64,000 nucleotides of DNA from contig OW121850.1 of the NCBI GenBank assembly GCA_933228895.1, positions 30,265,773-30,329,772 of the forward strand, given 5' to 3'. The notes below the pieces were generated by a model. It did not search any database. It was not told the origin of the DNA and saw nothing but the letters and a program-made list of their open reading frames with translations. The stretch's first letter is position 1, and each line of letters opens with the position of its first letter. Source of the DNA: Platycnemis pennipes. Taxonomy: Eukaryota > Arthropoda > Insecta > Odonata > Platycnemididae. Of the stretch, positions 37,316 through 49,380 are shown one piece after another. The translations under genes and the position numbers were made by a program.

Positions 37316-39300
37316 GGTGAGGAAAAGGGTATCTAAAAGGCTAAAAAAAATTGCTTTGTTTTACAGGTGCACCGATGCATCCTTCCTCAATTTGATTTGG
37401 CACGGGAGTGTTTATAACTGAGGGCATACCCAGAGCACTAAAAGAAAAGTAAATGTTAAGCACTAAGAAATTAGGCAATTATTTTTAGACACCACTAAGA
37501 AAATATCTTATGAGCACTATTCTTCATGTGTTGTCATAATGCAAAGATATATTTACTCAAGTAAGAGAGCACAAATGTTTTTGTGTGATGTTTGAAAATT
37601 AGAAAAATAATTTATCTTAGAATGGAGTGGAAAGCTGCTGCAAACCAATCCTAGGATTGTTGACCAATGATGATGATGAATTTATCTTTACAAGTTTAAG
37701 AAATTAATGTCATAATAGTCCGCCACCCGCGTAAATTTGAAGGAGAGAATTACTGGGATTGTTTACCGACGTCATCCATCCTTTATCTGATCATGCAGTA
37801 ATCTAAAACAAAAAATAGCCCAGAAAATTTTCACTCCATCCCTTAGTGCAGAGAAATCTCGATTATGACGCATTTATTCCATTGTAAGTGATTAAAATTT
37901 GCGGTATCATAATATCTGAGTCTGTACTTCATTGATGTTTTAAGGGTGATGTCGAAGCTTGCCATTATTGATTCAAAAGTTACGCAATATAAAGATAAAC
38001 GATTTAATTTACAGCCAAAAAATTACGACAAAGACTTAAAGAAGTAAAGGTTGAGTAGAAATGTGGCTACATTGAAATTCTTCTTCATAACATACCTTTT
38101 AAGAATGATCGCCAATGTTAGTAGATACGCCTTCTTTTCCGGAATATAATACACCCTATAAATATTATATAAGTATACATCTAGAATTAGAGCCTGGTAA
38201 AATATTTGATTTAACGGTTAAATACACTATCTGACTCTTAGAAAAATGTTCACCTCGGATGAATCTTATTCAAAATCTAGAAATATATTTCTATATCAAC
38301 GGTTGCGAACCGTTTATCATATCAATAATTAATGGATGCTACTTTAGCCAGCTAACCTTGGACCTAAAGTTTTAATAACAGATGTATGACGAACTTGTGC
38401 TAATATTTTGAAAATAATACCAGTACAAGAATTGGAAAAAGTAATTGATAAAATAATAATCTTTTGCTTCGAAAATATTTTATCTGCATGTTTTGCAGAG
38501 GGGTGTTAAAACGAAATACATTGTTCGAGGGGTGGGTTGAAGAGGATAATACTTACGGAAAATTGAATAGAGAAGCATTATCCGGGAGTATTCCAGTGTA
38601 AGCCACTCATAGTCATAAATATTCAGCTTCAAGTAAGAAATAATGCGCTTCTCCGAGAGGCATACTATTTCAAGGCATGCAGTAATCATTTACCTTTTCA
38701 TATCCTTTTCTCGAAGCACGAGGAGTTTTAAACAATTGACATATGTATCTATATTATTTTATGATGTGTTCCGGTAATGTCGTCAAAGAGCTCTTTCTGC
38801 TCATTTTACATTTATTGACCAAGAAACAGTGGTGTTCTACAAGATGAGCATGCATTGTGAATATTAGCTGCAATATTTATGGATCGGCGGGAGATATTGC
38901 TTTATTTTCTTTATATTCATGGATCTTATTATTAGAATCTGTAGCATTGATGAAAAATGTGGCCACTGAGAAATGGATCCAATGGAACTTATTTTCATAA
39001 AGCTAATTGTGCAACCTGTATACGAAACTTTTTTAATAACAACGACTAACTTAGCCGTTGAGAGTTGACATTTTCTGCTAAGATGCTATTAGTCTCTGGA
39101 TTATCTCCCTCGCAATTATTTATAAAATAGAACGCGACTGTTATACTGCTTTTTAAAGCTAGTGGGCTCCTTAGAATGATAAAAAGGTTTAAATAGCTAT
39201 ATAACAACTTAGATAACTTGTGAATGATCGGCACCTTACAGCCAGAGGATAGACATAAATAAATGGGAAGCATCTTCAATGTCTTGAGTGGTGTTTTACG
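37316..39300. other. AT-rich non-coding DNA upstream of the main gene
   Basis: Nothing supported. Confidence 0.55.
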
Positions 39301-40450
39301 ATGGAGAGAAAAGTAATACCACGCTGACCGTAACTAGGACGACCTGAAGTATGATAACCAAACCACATCTGTCTGACAGATAAAAAATGCCGTAACACGA
39401 ACAAGGAGGAGATACGCCCCTTCGGCCTCTAATTTCTCATACGCCAGCCCAAGGTTTCCAGCTCGCAAAAACACTAGCTCCACCTAGTCTCCCGAGCGGA
39501 CTCCAATTACGAGCTACTAGTCAGATGAACTCGAGTGCGGGTAGATACAATCGCCAGGGAGCAAAAAGAAAACGGGTCCGATTGGGAATCCGACCAGCAG
39601 GCGTGGACTAGCTGGCAGTGATGCTCGTGAGAAGTAATAATGATTTACGGCACCGGGACCCTTTACGTAGCGTGGATATCCACTAGTGGGCCCTAAGGGA
39701 GAAGAGGCAACGTGATCAAAGCCTACCCATGGCAGAATCCCGCCTGAGGAATCATCCTCATTTCCGAAGATAGCGAAGCGGTGTGCAGTCCACAGCGTTA
39801 ATTCAGAGGGGACTCGCCTGTTTATCGCGACCGTATAAAGCGTCACGATCCCATCTTGTCTTCTGGCATAATGCGGACTTGAATATCTACAAAACGAAGG
39901 AACACCGGGTAAAGAGGTTCTTGCAGCACGAGTAAGACGGAGCGACTCATAAGATGAGAATACTTAGGGTTTTATTCCAGTTCGACCGCATCTTAAGATA
40001 TTCATGCATTCCGAAGCGAGTTCCTCTCGATGGGGAAGGAGTCGCCTGGGTCGGGGGATGGAAGAAAACAAAAGGATGCCACTTGTACATATTCTTTTTG
40101 CGTCTTTTATGCGATCTTTGAAAACCCAACATCGAGTGACTCGATGGAGAGGAGGCTCCGGAGGGTGGAGGTTGGAGAATAGGGGGTTGGCTGCTGAGTG
40201 GGAGGATGGGGGTGGCTGTGGAATGTGTGCGAGGGGTGTTGCGTGGAAGATTTAATACGCCATACCTCCCCTTGTCTCTCTCTGTCTTTCTCTCCATCGG
40301 ATGGAAGCGGCGAGGAGAACTTTGGTTTCGATCTTTTTCGAACGGAGGGCCAGCTTGCACGATGCATTTCCGGGTAATGGGGGAATGCGAAGATAGTCGC
40401 TCCCTCCGTGCAATGCCGTAAGGAATGCATTCCGTAAAGCCAACTGAGGA
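39301..40450. other. GC-balanced patches without assignable genes
   Basis: Two patches (about 39400-39860 and 40000-40430) are GC-richer than their surroundings, with ORFs of 109-137 codons on the minus strand. None shows a domain, codon pattern or splice boundaries good enough to call. Confidence 0.35.
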
Positions 40451-41920
40451 TTTTATGGACCAATCTTAAGGAAAAAAACTTGCTATTTCTTATAAATAAA
40501 CAAATTTTTTGCTATTTTCACTATATTTTCTCATTTATTGTTCTTTTTGCCATAGTTTCAAAGACCTCTTTATAGGCATCAAATAACAATTGGTAGAGAC
40601 AGATCCGAAGGCGACTAAGGAATGGATAGAAAACTGTGCATCTGATGGGGCTGATGTATATTTCCCAATATCAGTGTATATCAACCAATGTAGTGTGGGG
40701 AAAATTTCGGCCACTTAATAGGCAGCACATATGAGCTTTTATTTGTAGACACTAAGTTTGAATGCTTGTTTTTTTAAACGATCTGGGGACACTATGACGA
40801 GCGTTATCGCAAGTTACGCAGTTATAAGGCCAATAAATTCCCTATTTAATGCTACCATAAAAGTAATTTGACTCTTGGTATACCTACCATTTATCTATTG
40901 TGACTAGTAGTATGCTTTTACCTTTTTGGTGAAAAAAGTTGAATGGAGCGAAGGCATGTAAAGGATTTGTATTTACTTATTAGGGGTAGTGTTACATTTG
41001 GAGATAAGGCACCAATGATCCCAATTGTGTGCAGAAATAGAGGAATAGAGTCACAGAGGTGGGCCATGAGGTGCCATCAAGGGCTCCACACAAAGTGCAG
41101 CTTGATAGGAGCGAGGAAGTAAAGCGGGTGATGCAGGCATAATGGAGGTGAGTCCCCGTTTCACTAAATAGGGGCGAGGAAGTGGGGCAGTTTGATGTCT
41201 GATTTCGAGTAAGAAATGGACGCCATTGTATGTATGTACCTACCGTTAGAACGTACAATTTGATGAAATTTTTATGGCGTGTCAATTAGCACCATTTCTT
41301 CGGCTTCTCATTGACAAAATTGATATGATTCTGTTGAGTGTTCTACTTGTAGTCGTAAGTCCTTGAAAAGTTCCTGTCTCCTTTCCTATATTTTTAACCT
41401 AACTGTAGCTATGAGCTCTATGATATTCTCTTCTCCATTTTCTCTCCACGTCATCCTCCACTTTTTTCCTTCATAAAATCTTTCGTTGGGTATTTACCCT
41501 GAAGTCACTATAATAATCTTCCATCTTTTCTCGTCATATATTTTCCCTCTATCCTTCCGTAAACTTCGAGCCTACCGTCTCTCAATACTACCTCTATTTC
41601 CTTTGGCTTCATGTAATTTCAACTACCAACTGCAACTTGCTTTATTGGTGAATTACTAAGTAGCCGAAATTGCGTGGATTCAGCTGCCACAAATTTGCTC
41701 ACTGTTTGGAGAATTGTGTCAGTTAAAATTTCAAAATGGCCGCTTTACACCGATTATTATTTAGTATATGAATGATGCGTTTTCCTTGTGTTGAATATTA
41801 GGCTTGGCGCGTTGCAATCATAGCAATTGGCGCCTAAAACCCAATTAACTACTATTAAAACTATCCGCTCTTGATTTTAATATCTCGGTATATGTCCTAA
41901 AGCATGCATTCATAGTAGGT
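40451..41920. other. AT-rich non-coding DNA
   Basis: No firm feature. On the minus strand at about 41600-41500 a short frame reads like protein (PKEIEVVLRDGRLEVYGRIE), perhaps a decayed retroelement ORF, but it is too short to classify. Confidence 0.4.
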
Positions 41921-42371
41921 TGATCTCTTAAATAAATTCCAAGATTATATTTACAGTGAAGATGTTAAAAATATTTCTCAATCCCAACTTACTATGGTAG
42001 ACTGGACCATAATCTCAAAATTAGAGAAATTGATTGCCGAACTGACAGATTCAAAATGTCCTTTTTTTCCTCGTCCATTTAGGGATATGAATAGCGATAA
42101 ATATGTCCAATACGAGTGAAATACTATATGCGCGTGGCATAGGTAGTTGCATGTTGGTGTAAGGACTTGAAGGTAACCCAACTAACAGCATGTTTTTGCA
42201 TGCGTACTCTGCTATTTTTATCTTTTTTAAATAGTGAAGTTAAGACTAGAGTATTATTACTAATCCTTTTTATGCATGCATGCTATGCAATGCGTGTTTG
42301 GTATGCATTCACCCCCTGCCACACACCTTTATGGTGGCTTGCAGGGTATTATGTAGATGTAGGTATGAGTA
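41921..42371 (+). mobile_element. 3' end of a non-LTR retrotransposon (LINE), copy A
   Basis: The plus strand encodes, across frameshifts and stops, a decayed ORF2 C-terminus. The segment around 41990-42080 resembles the TDR(F/Y)K-SFFP--IRDWNS signature found at the end of many Jockey/CR1/RTE-type ORF2 proteins. About 250 bases of 3' UTR follow, ending in the tail CTTTATGGTGGCTTGCAGGG and GTATTATGTAGATGTAG. A second copy lies inverted at 45.7-46.1 kb and the tail recurs at 58.1 kb, so the 3' end is well defined. It is 5'-truncated, as usual for LINEs. The clade cannot be set from this fragment. Confidence 0.65.
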
Positions 42372-42834
42372 CTACTCATTAGAGGCTGCAGATTATGATT
42401 GCCGTCATTAACCACGTGGATGAAGAACACGTGAAGTTTGGGCTTAATATATAGTTGTAAATAAAAGTCTACGGCACATTACTAATGGCGTCAGGTAACC
42501 CAACTAACAGCATGTTTTTGCATGCGTACTTTGTTATTTTTATCTTTTTTAAATAGTGAAGTTAAGACTAGAGTATTATTACTAATCCTTTTTATGCATG
42601 CTATGCAATGCGTGTTTGGTATGTGATAAGTCATTGGTGGGCTGCCTATCCTACGAAACTGAGGTATGGTATTTGTTTACTGTTCTGGTGTCACTATCTT
42701 TACCTAGAATCTTCAAGCTTTCAAAATGTAATTTTCGTGGTAGACAAAATAATTTGCTGATTTGCCACGCATATTTTTCTGTAGCCGATCGGTGTCAATG
42801 CTATAGCGCCATTAACAAGGGCCACTATCAACTT
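42372..42834. other. spacer around the duplicated LINE segment
   Basis: Apart from the duplicate at 42493-42623, no feature is seen. Confidence 0.5.
42493..42623 (+). repeat. near-identical duplicate of part of LINE copy A
   Basis: Bases 42171-42305 and 42493-42623 differ by only a few substitutions and a 4-base indel. The duplicate lacks both the ORF2 part and the 3' tail, so it arose by local duplication rather than a separate retrotransposition. Confidence 0.75.
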
Positions 42835-42843
42835 AATTAAATA
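42835..42843. repeat. left target-site duplication of the 5S-SINE
   Basis: AATTAAATA, repeated at 43093-43101 on the other side of the element. Short and AT-rich, so chance is possible, but the placement fits the element ends. Confidence 0.5.
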
Positions 42844-43092
42844 AAATTGTAAATTGGAGGGTTGCGCGGGGGCCTTCTGAAGTCGCCCTGGCACTTAGAC
42901 CACTTTAGATCCATTGTGCCAACCCACATTTTATCTGCCCGCCCCTTCGCAGACAGGGGACAAGAGCACCGCGGTAGAGGTACCTATGGAGGGGAGTCAC
43001 CCATCCAAACTCCGTCCGGTCCCCAACGTTGCTTAACTTCGGTAATCTCACGGGAACCGGTGTGTCAACGTGGCTAGGCCCTTGCCCATCAA
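42844..43092 (-). repeat. 5S rRNA-derived SINE
   Basis: Read on the minus strand, the first ~120 bases (43086 down to about 42968) follow 5S rRNA. GCCTAGCCACG is the 5' region, GAAGTTAAGCAACGTTG matches the internal promoter box A, and GGATGGGTGAC matches box C, in the right order and spacing. The remaining ~120 bases are unrelated to 5S and end in an AT-rich tail. AATTAAATA occurs at 42835-42843 and 43093-43101, directly flanking the unit, as a 9-base target-site duplication. This pattern defines a 5S-headed (SINE3-type) SINE mobilised by a LINE. Mismatches in the 5S part argue against a working 5S gene. Confidence 0.75.
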
Positions 43093-43101
43093 AATTAAAT
43101 A
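43093..43101. repeat. right target-site duplication of the 5S-SINE
   Basis: AATTAAATA, identical to 42835-42843, directly next to the 5S-like start. Confidence 0.5.
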
Positions 43102-43261
43102 CCCTGCATAATGACGCTGAGGGGTAAAATCGTTTGGAAAAAAATTAAGATTTGTGTGAAAAATTATCATATCAATGAAAACCCCTTTTTCAAACAAAAT
43201 GGAACCAATGTATATGATGTTTATGGTATTTTTGCTATCCTTTACTACTTTCCCCATTTAC

Positions 43262-43460
43262 GCCCCACTGTATAGTAACATCCACGGTCACCACATGGTG
43301 GCCTGGCCTGCCCCGGTCGTGGCATGAGTCGCTTTTTCGTCTGACAATGAGAGTGGCCGGGTCCAGGCTGAGGAGTGTCTCTTCGCCAAACGGCGCGGAG
43401 GCGGCCGCCGAGGATGGTGACGTCGGTGCAGGTAGGAGACTGCGGTTCTGTCGCAAGGGC
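43262..43460 (-). CDS. candidate coding exon in a GC-rich island
   Basis: A GC-rich patch surrounded by AT-rich DNA is open on the minus strand. The frame encoding the segments GEETLLSLDPATLIVRRKSD and GHHVVTVDVTIQ shows strongly GC-rich third positions. A pyrimidine-rich tract ending CACACAAG at 43461 would serve as acceptor. The donor is unclear: GC|GTAAAT after 43262 is only moderate. Entry phase is 2, so it would not join directly to the 46230 candidate. No domain recognised. It may instead be a CpG island with no coding role. Confidence 0.25.
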
Positions 43461-43639
43461 CTTGTGTGTGAGGGAAAGGGGCCCGTGTGGGTTTCTCCAG
43501 TGGGTGGCTGGAACTGGTTAGGCCGCTGATACCGTCCAGGGCGGCCCGTACCGAGGGCGGGGGCCGGAGGAGAGTATGGAAAAAATGCATTGTTGGACTC
43601 AATTGAGGGTGAAAAAACGGGAAGGAAGAGGCGCAAGGA

Positions 43640-45685
43640 TCGAAAATACTCACGGATCTTCATGTACGGGAGAAACGAAAAGTTGCTAAGAGGCTTGGCC
43701 TCGCAAGTAGCTAGTACTACACCTGCGCTCACATTATTTTGGAGGGAGTCTCGAGTTTTATCATTTCGGGGAATATTTTGATAATTGAAATGTATGTCGA
43801 TTTATGAGGCGTAGAAAACTGATTTAGCTATCTGGTTTTATGACATCAATAGTACCTAGTCAAAAAGTTATATCGTCCATGGAATCAGGATTCCACCAGG
43901 TTTTGGGCAATTATTATTGAATGCACACTTGTGTCAAGACAGAAAATGATGCTCCAGTGGAAGATGCCAATGGCAGTTACCCCTTTTACCAGTTCTTGAA
44001 ATATTCCTGCGTCTTTTATAGACCTAAAACCCTTACTATTTCTGGACATTTAATGAAATTAGAAGTTTTTTTATATAACCTGAACGACTGAACTACTATT
44101 ATGCCCTGAATAGCCATAATGCTTGGCGAAGTAATCAATATTTTTATCATTCATTGACAGTGATGTCTTCACTTTTCGTTTAAAATACTCATAACTCTGA
44201 CACATTACATTTTGTGCGGGATGAACGAGGAATAAAACTTAAATTCATTTTCTATGTCTACTTTGGCGTTTAATAAAATATATTCGTGATTTAAAAACGA
44301 TTTTGTATCTTTGGTCTGCGGTTAAATTGGAAGTCAACAAACTGCGCTGAAACTTATGGTCTATATCTAAAAATGGTCAACGTTTAGGAAGCATAAAAAA
44401 GTTTGTTTGTTAGGCTCTCTCGTACAATGGAGCATAAGGCCCTCAAAATAAAGCTAAAATGTAGAATATATAAAATACGACCCATCATTCCTATTCCAAA
44501 GTTTTATATGCTCTCCACATCCATAACCTCAGCAATTTTTTTTCTTACGAACGTAGATTTTTTTGTAGCAGGTATGCATTAAATTTGAGTAGCAATATAT
44601 TTTTCTTTGCTAATCAAATATAAGTACCAAGCCGACTTGCAACGCTCTTAATTTCAGAAAATACGATTACGAAGGCCCACGCATTAAACCTTCCTTTGGA
44701 AGGGCCTTGGACATTTAAATCAAACGACACGTAACTTTGTACTCTCGGCGAAGTGGTGCGCAATTCGTAGAGCTCCCTTGGCTCCATATCCTTGAGCTCT
44801 TTGAGGAAAACCTGAGACGATCCGAGCTCCTACGCGAATTTATAGCTCCATGATCCAATATGTCCAAATACGTATTGGGATAGTAGTCACTGTTCCCAGA
44901 AATCAATGCGGTTTACCCTTGCCGGATATTGCGATGAGTACATCACTCATAGAGATGAAATCAGGGGAAAATGGGCTAAATTTTGTTTGATGGAATGATT
45001 TTAAGCGTAATATCAGCTTGCTTAAATGTTTCTTTTACCCAGAGATTCTGGTTTTAATCCCGACAGTGCTAGGATGTCGGTGGAATATATGTATTTATTT
45101 GAATGTTGAGAAGGGTACTTCCAACTCAATTGACCGACCATCGGATCGGACGTTACACTTTGGACCCATTAGCGCCCGCATTTCGTGAAAGTAGCCAAGT
45201 ACCGACATCGGGTTTCTGTCAATCCTTCCTTCGTTTTACATAATTTCAGACAACAACCTTTTCCTCATGGTGCAAATGACCTTCACTGTCGGGGGTCTCC
45301 GCAAGATAACTAATATCGCTAGTTATTGTCGGAGAGAAAAGGAATGAGCATCCAAATTATGCTTCATTTTATCAGTAGTAAAACAGTATCATAATGACGT
45401 CGATTGCTTAGGATTTATCATATGCCCTATGGCAAGGTTTCTCATTTCGCAACTATATTAGCATCGCAAAAAAGAATGCCATACATTGAATCGGTAAATT
45501 AACCATCATTTGGAAATTAATATTTTAGTAAATTCAATGTATTGGCGCCAGAGATAATTTTCAACTACACGAAGTGAACGTTTTGAATGTTTCATTTAGG
45601 TTGACGTAATTGTTTTCACCTCCTAGGGAAGAATTTGGTATTTTGAAGCTTCATGCGCATGCATCATCTCATAGGACGGGCTTTA
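43640..45685. other. AT-rich non-coding DNA
   Basis: No supported gene or repeat. Confidence 0.55.
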
Positions 45686-46105
45686 ATCTACATCTACATA
45701 ATACCCTGAAATCGACCATAAAAGTGTGTGGCAGGGGGAGAATTATCACCAAACATGCACTACATATCATGCATAAAATAGGATTAATATTAATATATTA
45801 CTCTAAACTTCACTATTTAAAAAGATAAAAATAGCAAAGTAAGCATGCAAAAACATGCTGTTAGTTGGGTTACCTTCCTTATACCAACATGCAACTGATG
45901 GATTGATTCACTCGTATTTGACATATTTACCGCTATTCATATCCCTAATTGTACTAGGACAATTTGACTCTGTCAGTTCGGCAATCAATTTCCCTAATTT
46001 TGTAATCATGGTCCAGTCTACCATAGTAAGTTGGGGCTCGCAAAATCTTTTTAACGTCATCACTGTAAATATTATCTTGGAATTCATTTAAGAGATTTTG
46101 TCTAA
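45686..46105 (-). mobile_element. 3' end of the same LINE family, copy B
   Basis: The minus strand matches copy A (41921-42371) over the whole length: the ORF2 C-terminal part, the AT-rich 3' UTR with GCATGTTTTTGCATGC, and the tail ending in GTAGATGTAG. Here the ORF2 frame holds longer (an NEFQDNIYSDDVKKI-like start, YKIREIDCRTDR in the middle) before breaking, so the family's C-terminus is readable by comparing A and B. Copies A and B face opposite ways about 3.3 kb apart. Confidence 0.65.
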
Positions 46106-46229
46106 ATTTCAACCTGCGATCTGACAATGATTCCCATTTTAATTCATTTAATTCACTGGTTACGCTAGTGGCTTTCTACTGGGGAAGGCGTTGACGACGA
46201 AATCACGAACGGCAAGAATTTCATCTCAC

Positions 46230-46400
46230 CTTGCCTATTCTAGTTCCAAAAACTGTCGCCAGAGGCCAGACGTTCACGCAACTTTTGGAGCAGCTTTCCG
46301 AGCTGCGTGGGAGTAACTCGTTGTTCTCGGCTGCCGCCGTTGAGGTTGATGTGGAAGGTAGTAGGTATGACGCATTTCCAGGTTGAGCCTCAAGGGTGTA
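46230..46400 (-). CDS. candidate internal exon, 57 codons
   Basis: A 171-base minus-strand segment lies between a good acceptor (a CT-rich tract ending TTTCGAG) and a very good donor (GGCAAG|GTGAGA). It is open in one frame, phase 0 at both ends, and encodes a Ser/Thr/Ala/Asn-rich peptide of no recognised family. A different frame in the same DNA has coding-like GC-rich third positions and contains TPTQLGKLLQKLRERL before a TAG, so the true frame is uncertain. It lies beside a LINE fragment on the same strand. It could belong to a 5' part of the 33-36 kb gene or to another gene. Confidence 0.3.
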
Positions 46401-46530
46401 CTCGAAAGAGAGAGAGATGTATGGGCGCCTGGGACTTGACGTTTTTGCTCTTGGCAGTGATGAATAGGGAAAAGGAAATATAACAGCTTGTGATGTCGTT
46501 GCATTTGTGGGGTCCGAATGCGTTGGCAAC

Positions 46531-49380
46531 GAGATTAGTGTTTTTTACGAACCTCTTATACTCTTTTGTCGTGTATTTGGAAATTTAAAAAAACAATCTC
46601 CCACATGTTCCTAGTACGAAAATTAATGGCTTTCAAACAACCAAAAAGTATTTCCCAAGAAATACTTCACTAGAGAAACCTGAACAAGAGACCTGTACTA
46701 GAGACACTGGAGAAATTGGCTTTGTCTACCTTTGTATTGATATATGATTACGATATAAATCGTTTGATCTTCTCCCAGAATAAAATTCGAATATTAAAGA
46801 AAAACAGTGGCTCTTGATCTTTAGTATTTTTATTTTATAAAAAATATTAATATGAACATTTTTTGTCAGCTTCAGAAGCTGAATCAAGAAACACAAATAA
46901 CCATATTCATGCGCTTAAACGCTCCCTGCGTATTGACTGACATTCACAAAGGTTCATTTAAAGTAATTACTAGACGATCTTTATTCAAGATTACCCTATC
47001 TCTACCGAAAATTTATCGATTTTGCTACAGATTGCTATATTTCATGGTGTGTGGACCGAAGTGTGATGAAAAACAATTACCTTTAAAATTAAATTGCCAA
47101 TATATCGTGGTAATATAGTTACTTTCGGAAACCTAAATTGTATACTTCTCTCTTCTCTGCTAACGTGAGTGTGCGTTTTGAACATACTGCTCTTCGATTT
47201 ACTTTTTGAAAACTTTCTTTGACTCTTCCTAATACCACTAGTATTTTTACTGGTTTTATGTAGAATATTGGAATAAATTTCAAGTGACACTTCCTACGAA
47301 TATATAATTTGGCTTTTAGGTGTTCCAAGGGCTTGGTTATATCGCATCGTCTAATATAACTAGATCCTAAGTATAACCTTGAGACAAACACGACATGCAT
47401 AAGAGAGGAGTGATTCCTGCTGGGTTACCTGAACAATACCTTACCGAAAATTGTTACTTTTTTATTACTTGGTCCTGTAATACTAATGTTATTTCCTTGT
47501 AAAAGGTGCTTCCTTGCATGATGTTTTTTCAAAGATTTTCCTCAAGCCTGTGTCCGTTAAATGCTCAGCTTGTTTCTCTCTTTAAACATTAACAAACCTT
47601 CATCGAGAAAAAAATGTGAAGCCTGCATTTTATTAATGTTCGTTCCTAAATACTGTTTAAATCAAGGATTTTTTAGACTTGAGCGGAGGAAACATCTTTT
47701 TCTTAAAACATCGTTAACATGCTAATGGTCTACTAGTGGCGTTAGTTACTCAGACATTTGCATTAGAGAAAGTATCCCACGCGTTCTCCCGGGATCTGAA
47801 TTCATTTCCATTAAGTGGTGAGAGAACAATCACCGAAATGTGTTCTGAGAAATGTATTTTCCTTTATAACTGTCCATGAGGCCGGATGGCATTACCATAT
47901 AAATGAGCCTCGACCTAACGCGACTTTGGGGGGAAAAACTGTTAATATGCGATTCTTGCTTTCAAATCGTGTGAAAACAAATAAGCCCATATTGTTGCTG
48001 AGAACTGCGGTCTTATTGTCTTTGGAGTGTCTAGTTCACGTTAATCTACTCTTGGAAGCCTCGGGGTCGTTTAGAGTCCCTTGTTTTGGTGGCTCTGTGT
48101 GCAAATTTTGATTGACGGATGGAAAGTAGGCTAGTGTGTTCAGAAACGGCTGGAGTTTGAAATACGGCGAATCGAAACCCCGTTTCACGGGGCGAAATCT
48201 GCAAGTTGATTCTGCAAAGACAAGTGAGGAAGTGTAATGAATGTGATGCCTGATACACTTTTAAATCTTTTATTTGCGTAGTACTCAGCAGATGATCATA
48301 GGAGTGTTTTGGATTAACTTTTCCTCAGTTAAATAATTGTAAAACATTAAGTGCTGTTCCAATAATTATTTCGGGTTATTGATCGGATAATGTTTTGTAT
48401 TTTTATAGTACGAATATTATTTTTAAACGCAAATTTAGCTATTCTGGTACGTTTTGGTAAAAAGAATGATAGAATTTCCGGTGTTCTAGTGGACTCGAGC
48501 GTAACAAATGGGTAAGTTACATTAGGGGATGGCAATTTAGATTTTTTCTGCCAGAAACATCTCTTTCCGTGGCATATATTACGGTAATTAGCAGAATTAA
48601 AGTATTTTAAGTATAAGGCTATAAAGTAATGGAAAATGGTAAAGGAATCCAGGGAAGAGCCGCACTTTATCATGCGTTACACACATTATTCGCCGTAAGA
48701 GCGGCAAAAATGATTGCCTTGATCGATGGTGTATTGCTGGTGGCTATCGTTGTTTTTATTTTGGCATACGGTCGAGTCCCTCTTGTGTGATGCATTTCGG
48801 TGTGCGTTAATGAAGGAAGCCGGCTTTAGCAAAGCGATGACATCACCGGGTTCAGCTGCATCTTTGAGACTAATTTGGCTATTTTGACGTTCGCGGAAAA
48901 GTTGTGTCAGTTTTTTTCAAAACTTCCTTTTGATGGTATGGACAAGTGAATAAACTGCATTTACTTACTGTCATTGAGTAGTTAGTTTTAAACCACCTAA
49001 TCCTGATAGGATGGCTGGCTTATTATAAAATTCCTTTGGATATATATATTTAAATATTTTACCTCCCTTTGTTGGTACGAGTTGGTCTATATACCACTCC
49101 ATTACATTCCCAATCAATCAAAAGAGCGTCTAAAATCAGGAATAAGAGAGCTAAAGCTATCTGATCAGTGAAGTGATGGGTTCTAGTATTGCACTTAGAT
49201 CATATTTCTATTAATTGCACATCCTTTATTGAAAAATGAATTACGAAGTAAATGTTATTTTGAAGTGAGAAGGTATTCTATAGAAATAATATTTGTTATA
49301 ACTCATGCGAAAATACTTAAAAGGCATGGGTTGTGTTAAATGAGACGCACCGAAAATACATAATTACGAAAATAATTACG
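46531..49380. other. AT-rich non-coding DNA
   Basis: No supported feature. Confidence 0.55.

Noticed and set aside
42968..43086. Functional 5S rRNA gene
   Set aside because: Too many mismatches to 5S, no T-run terminator at the 5S end, and a foreign body follows directly.
45855..46091. Plus-strand ORF resembling one at 41978-42181
   Set aside because: The similarity arises because both are antisense to the two LINE copies; the sense strand carries the ORF2 remnant.
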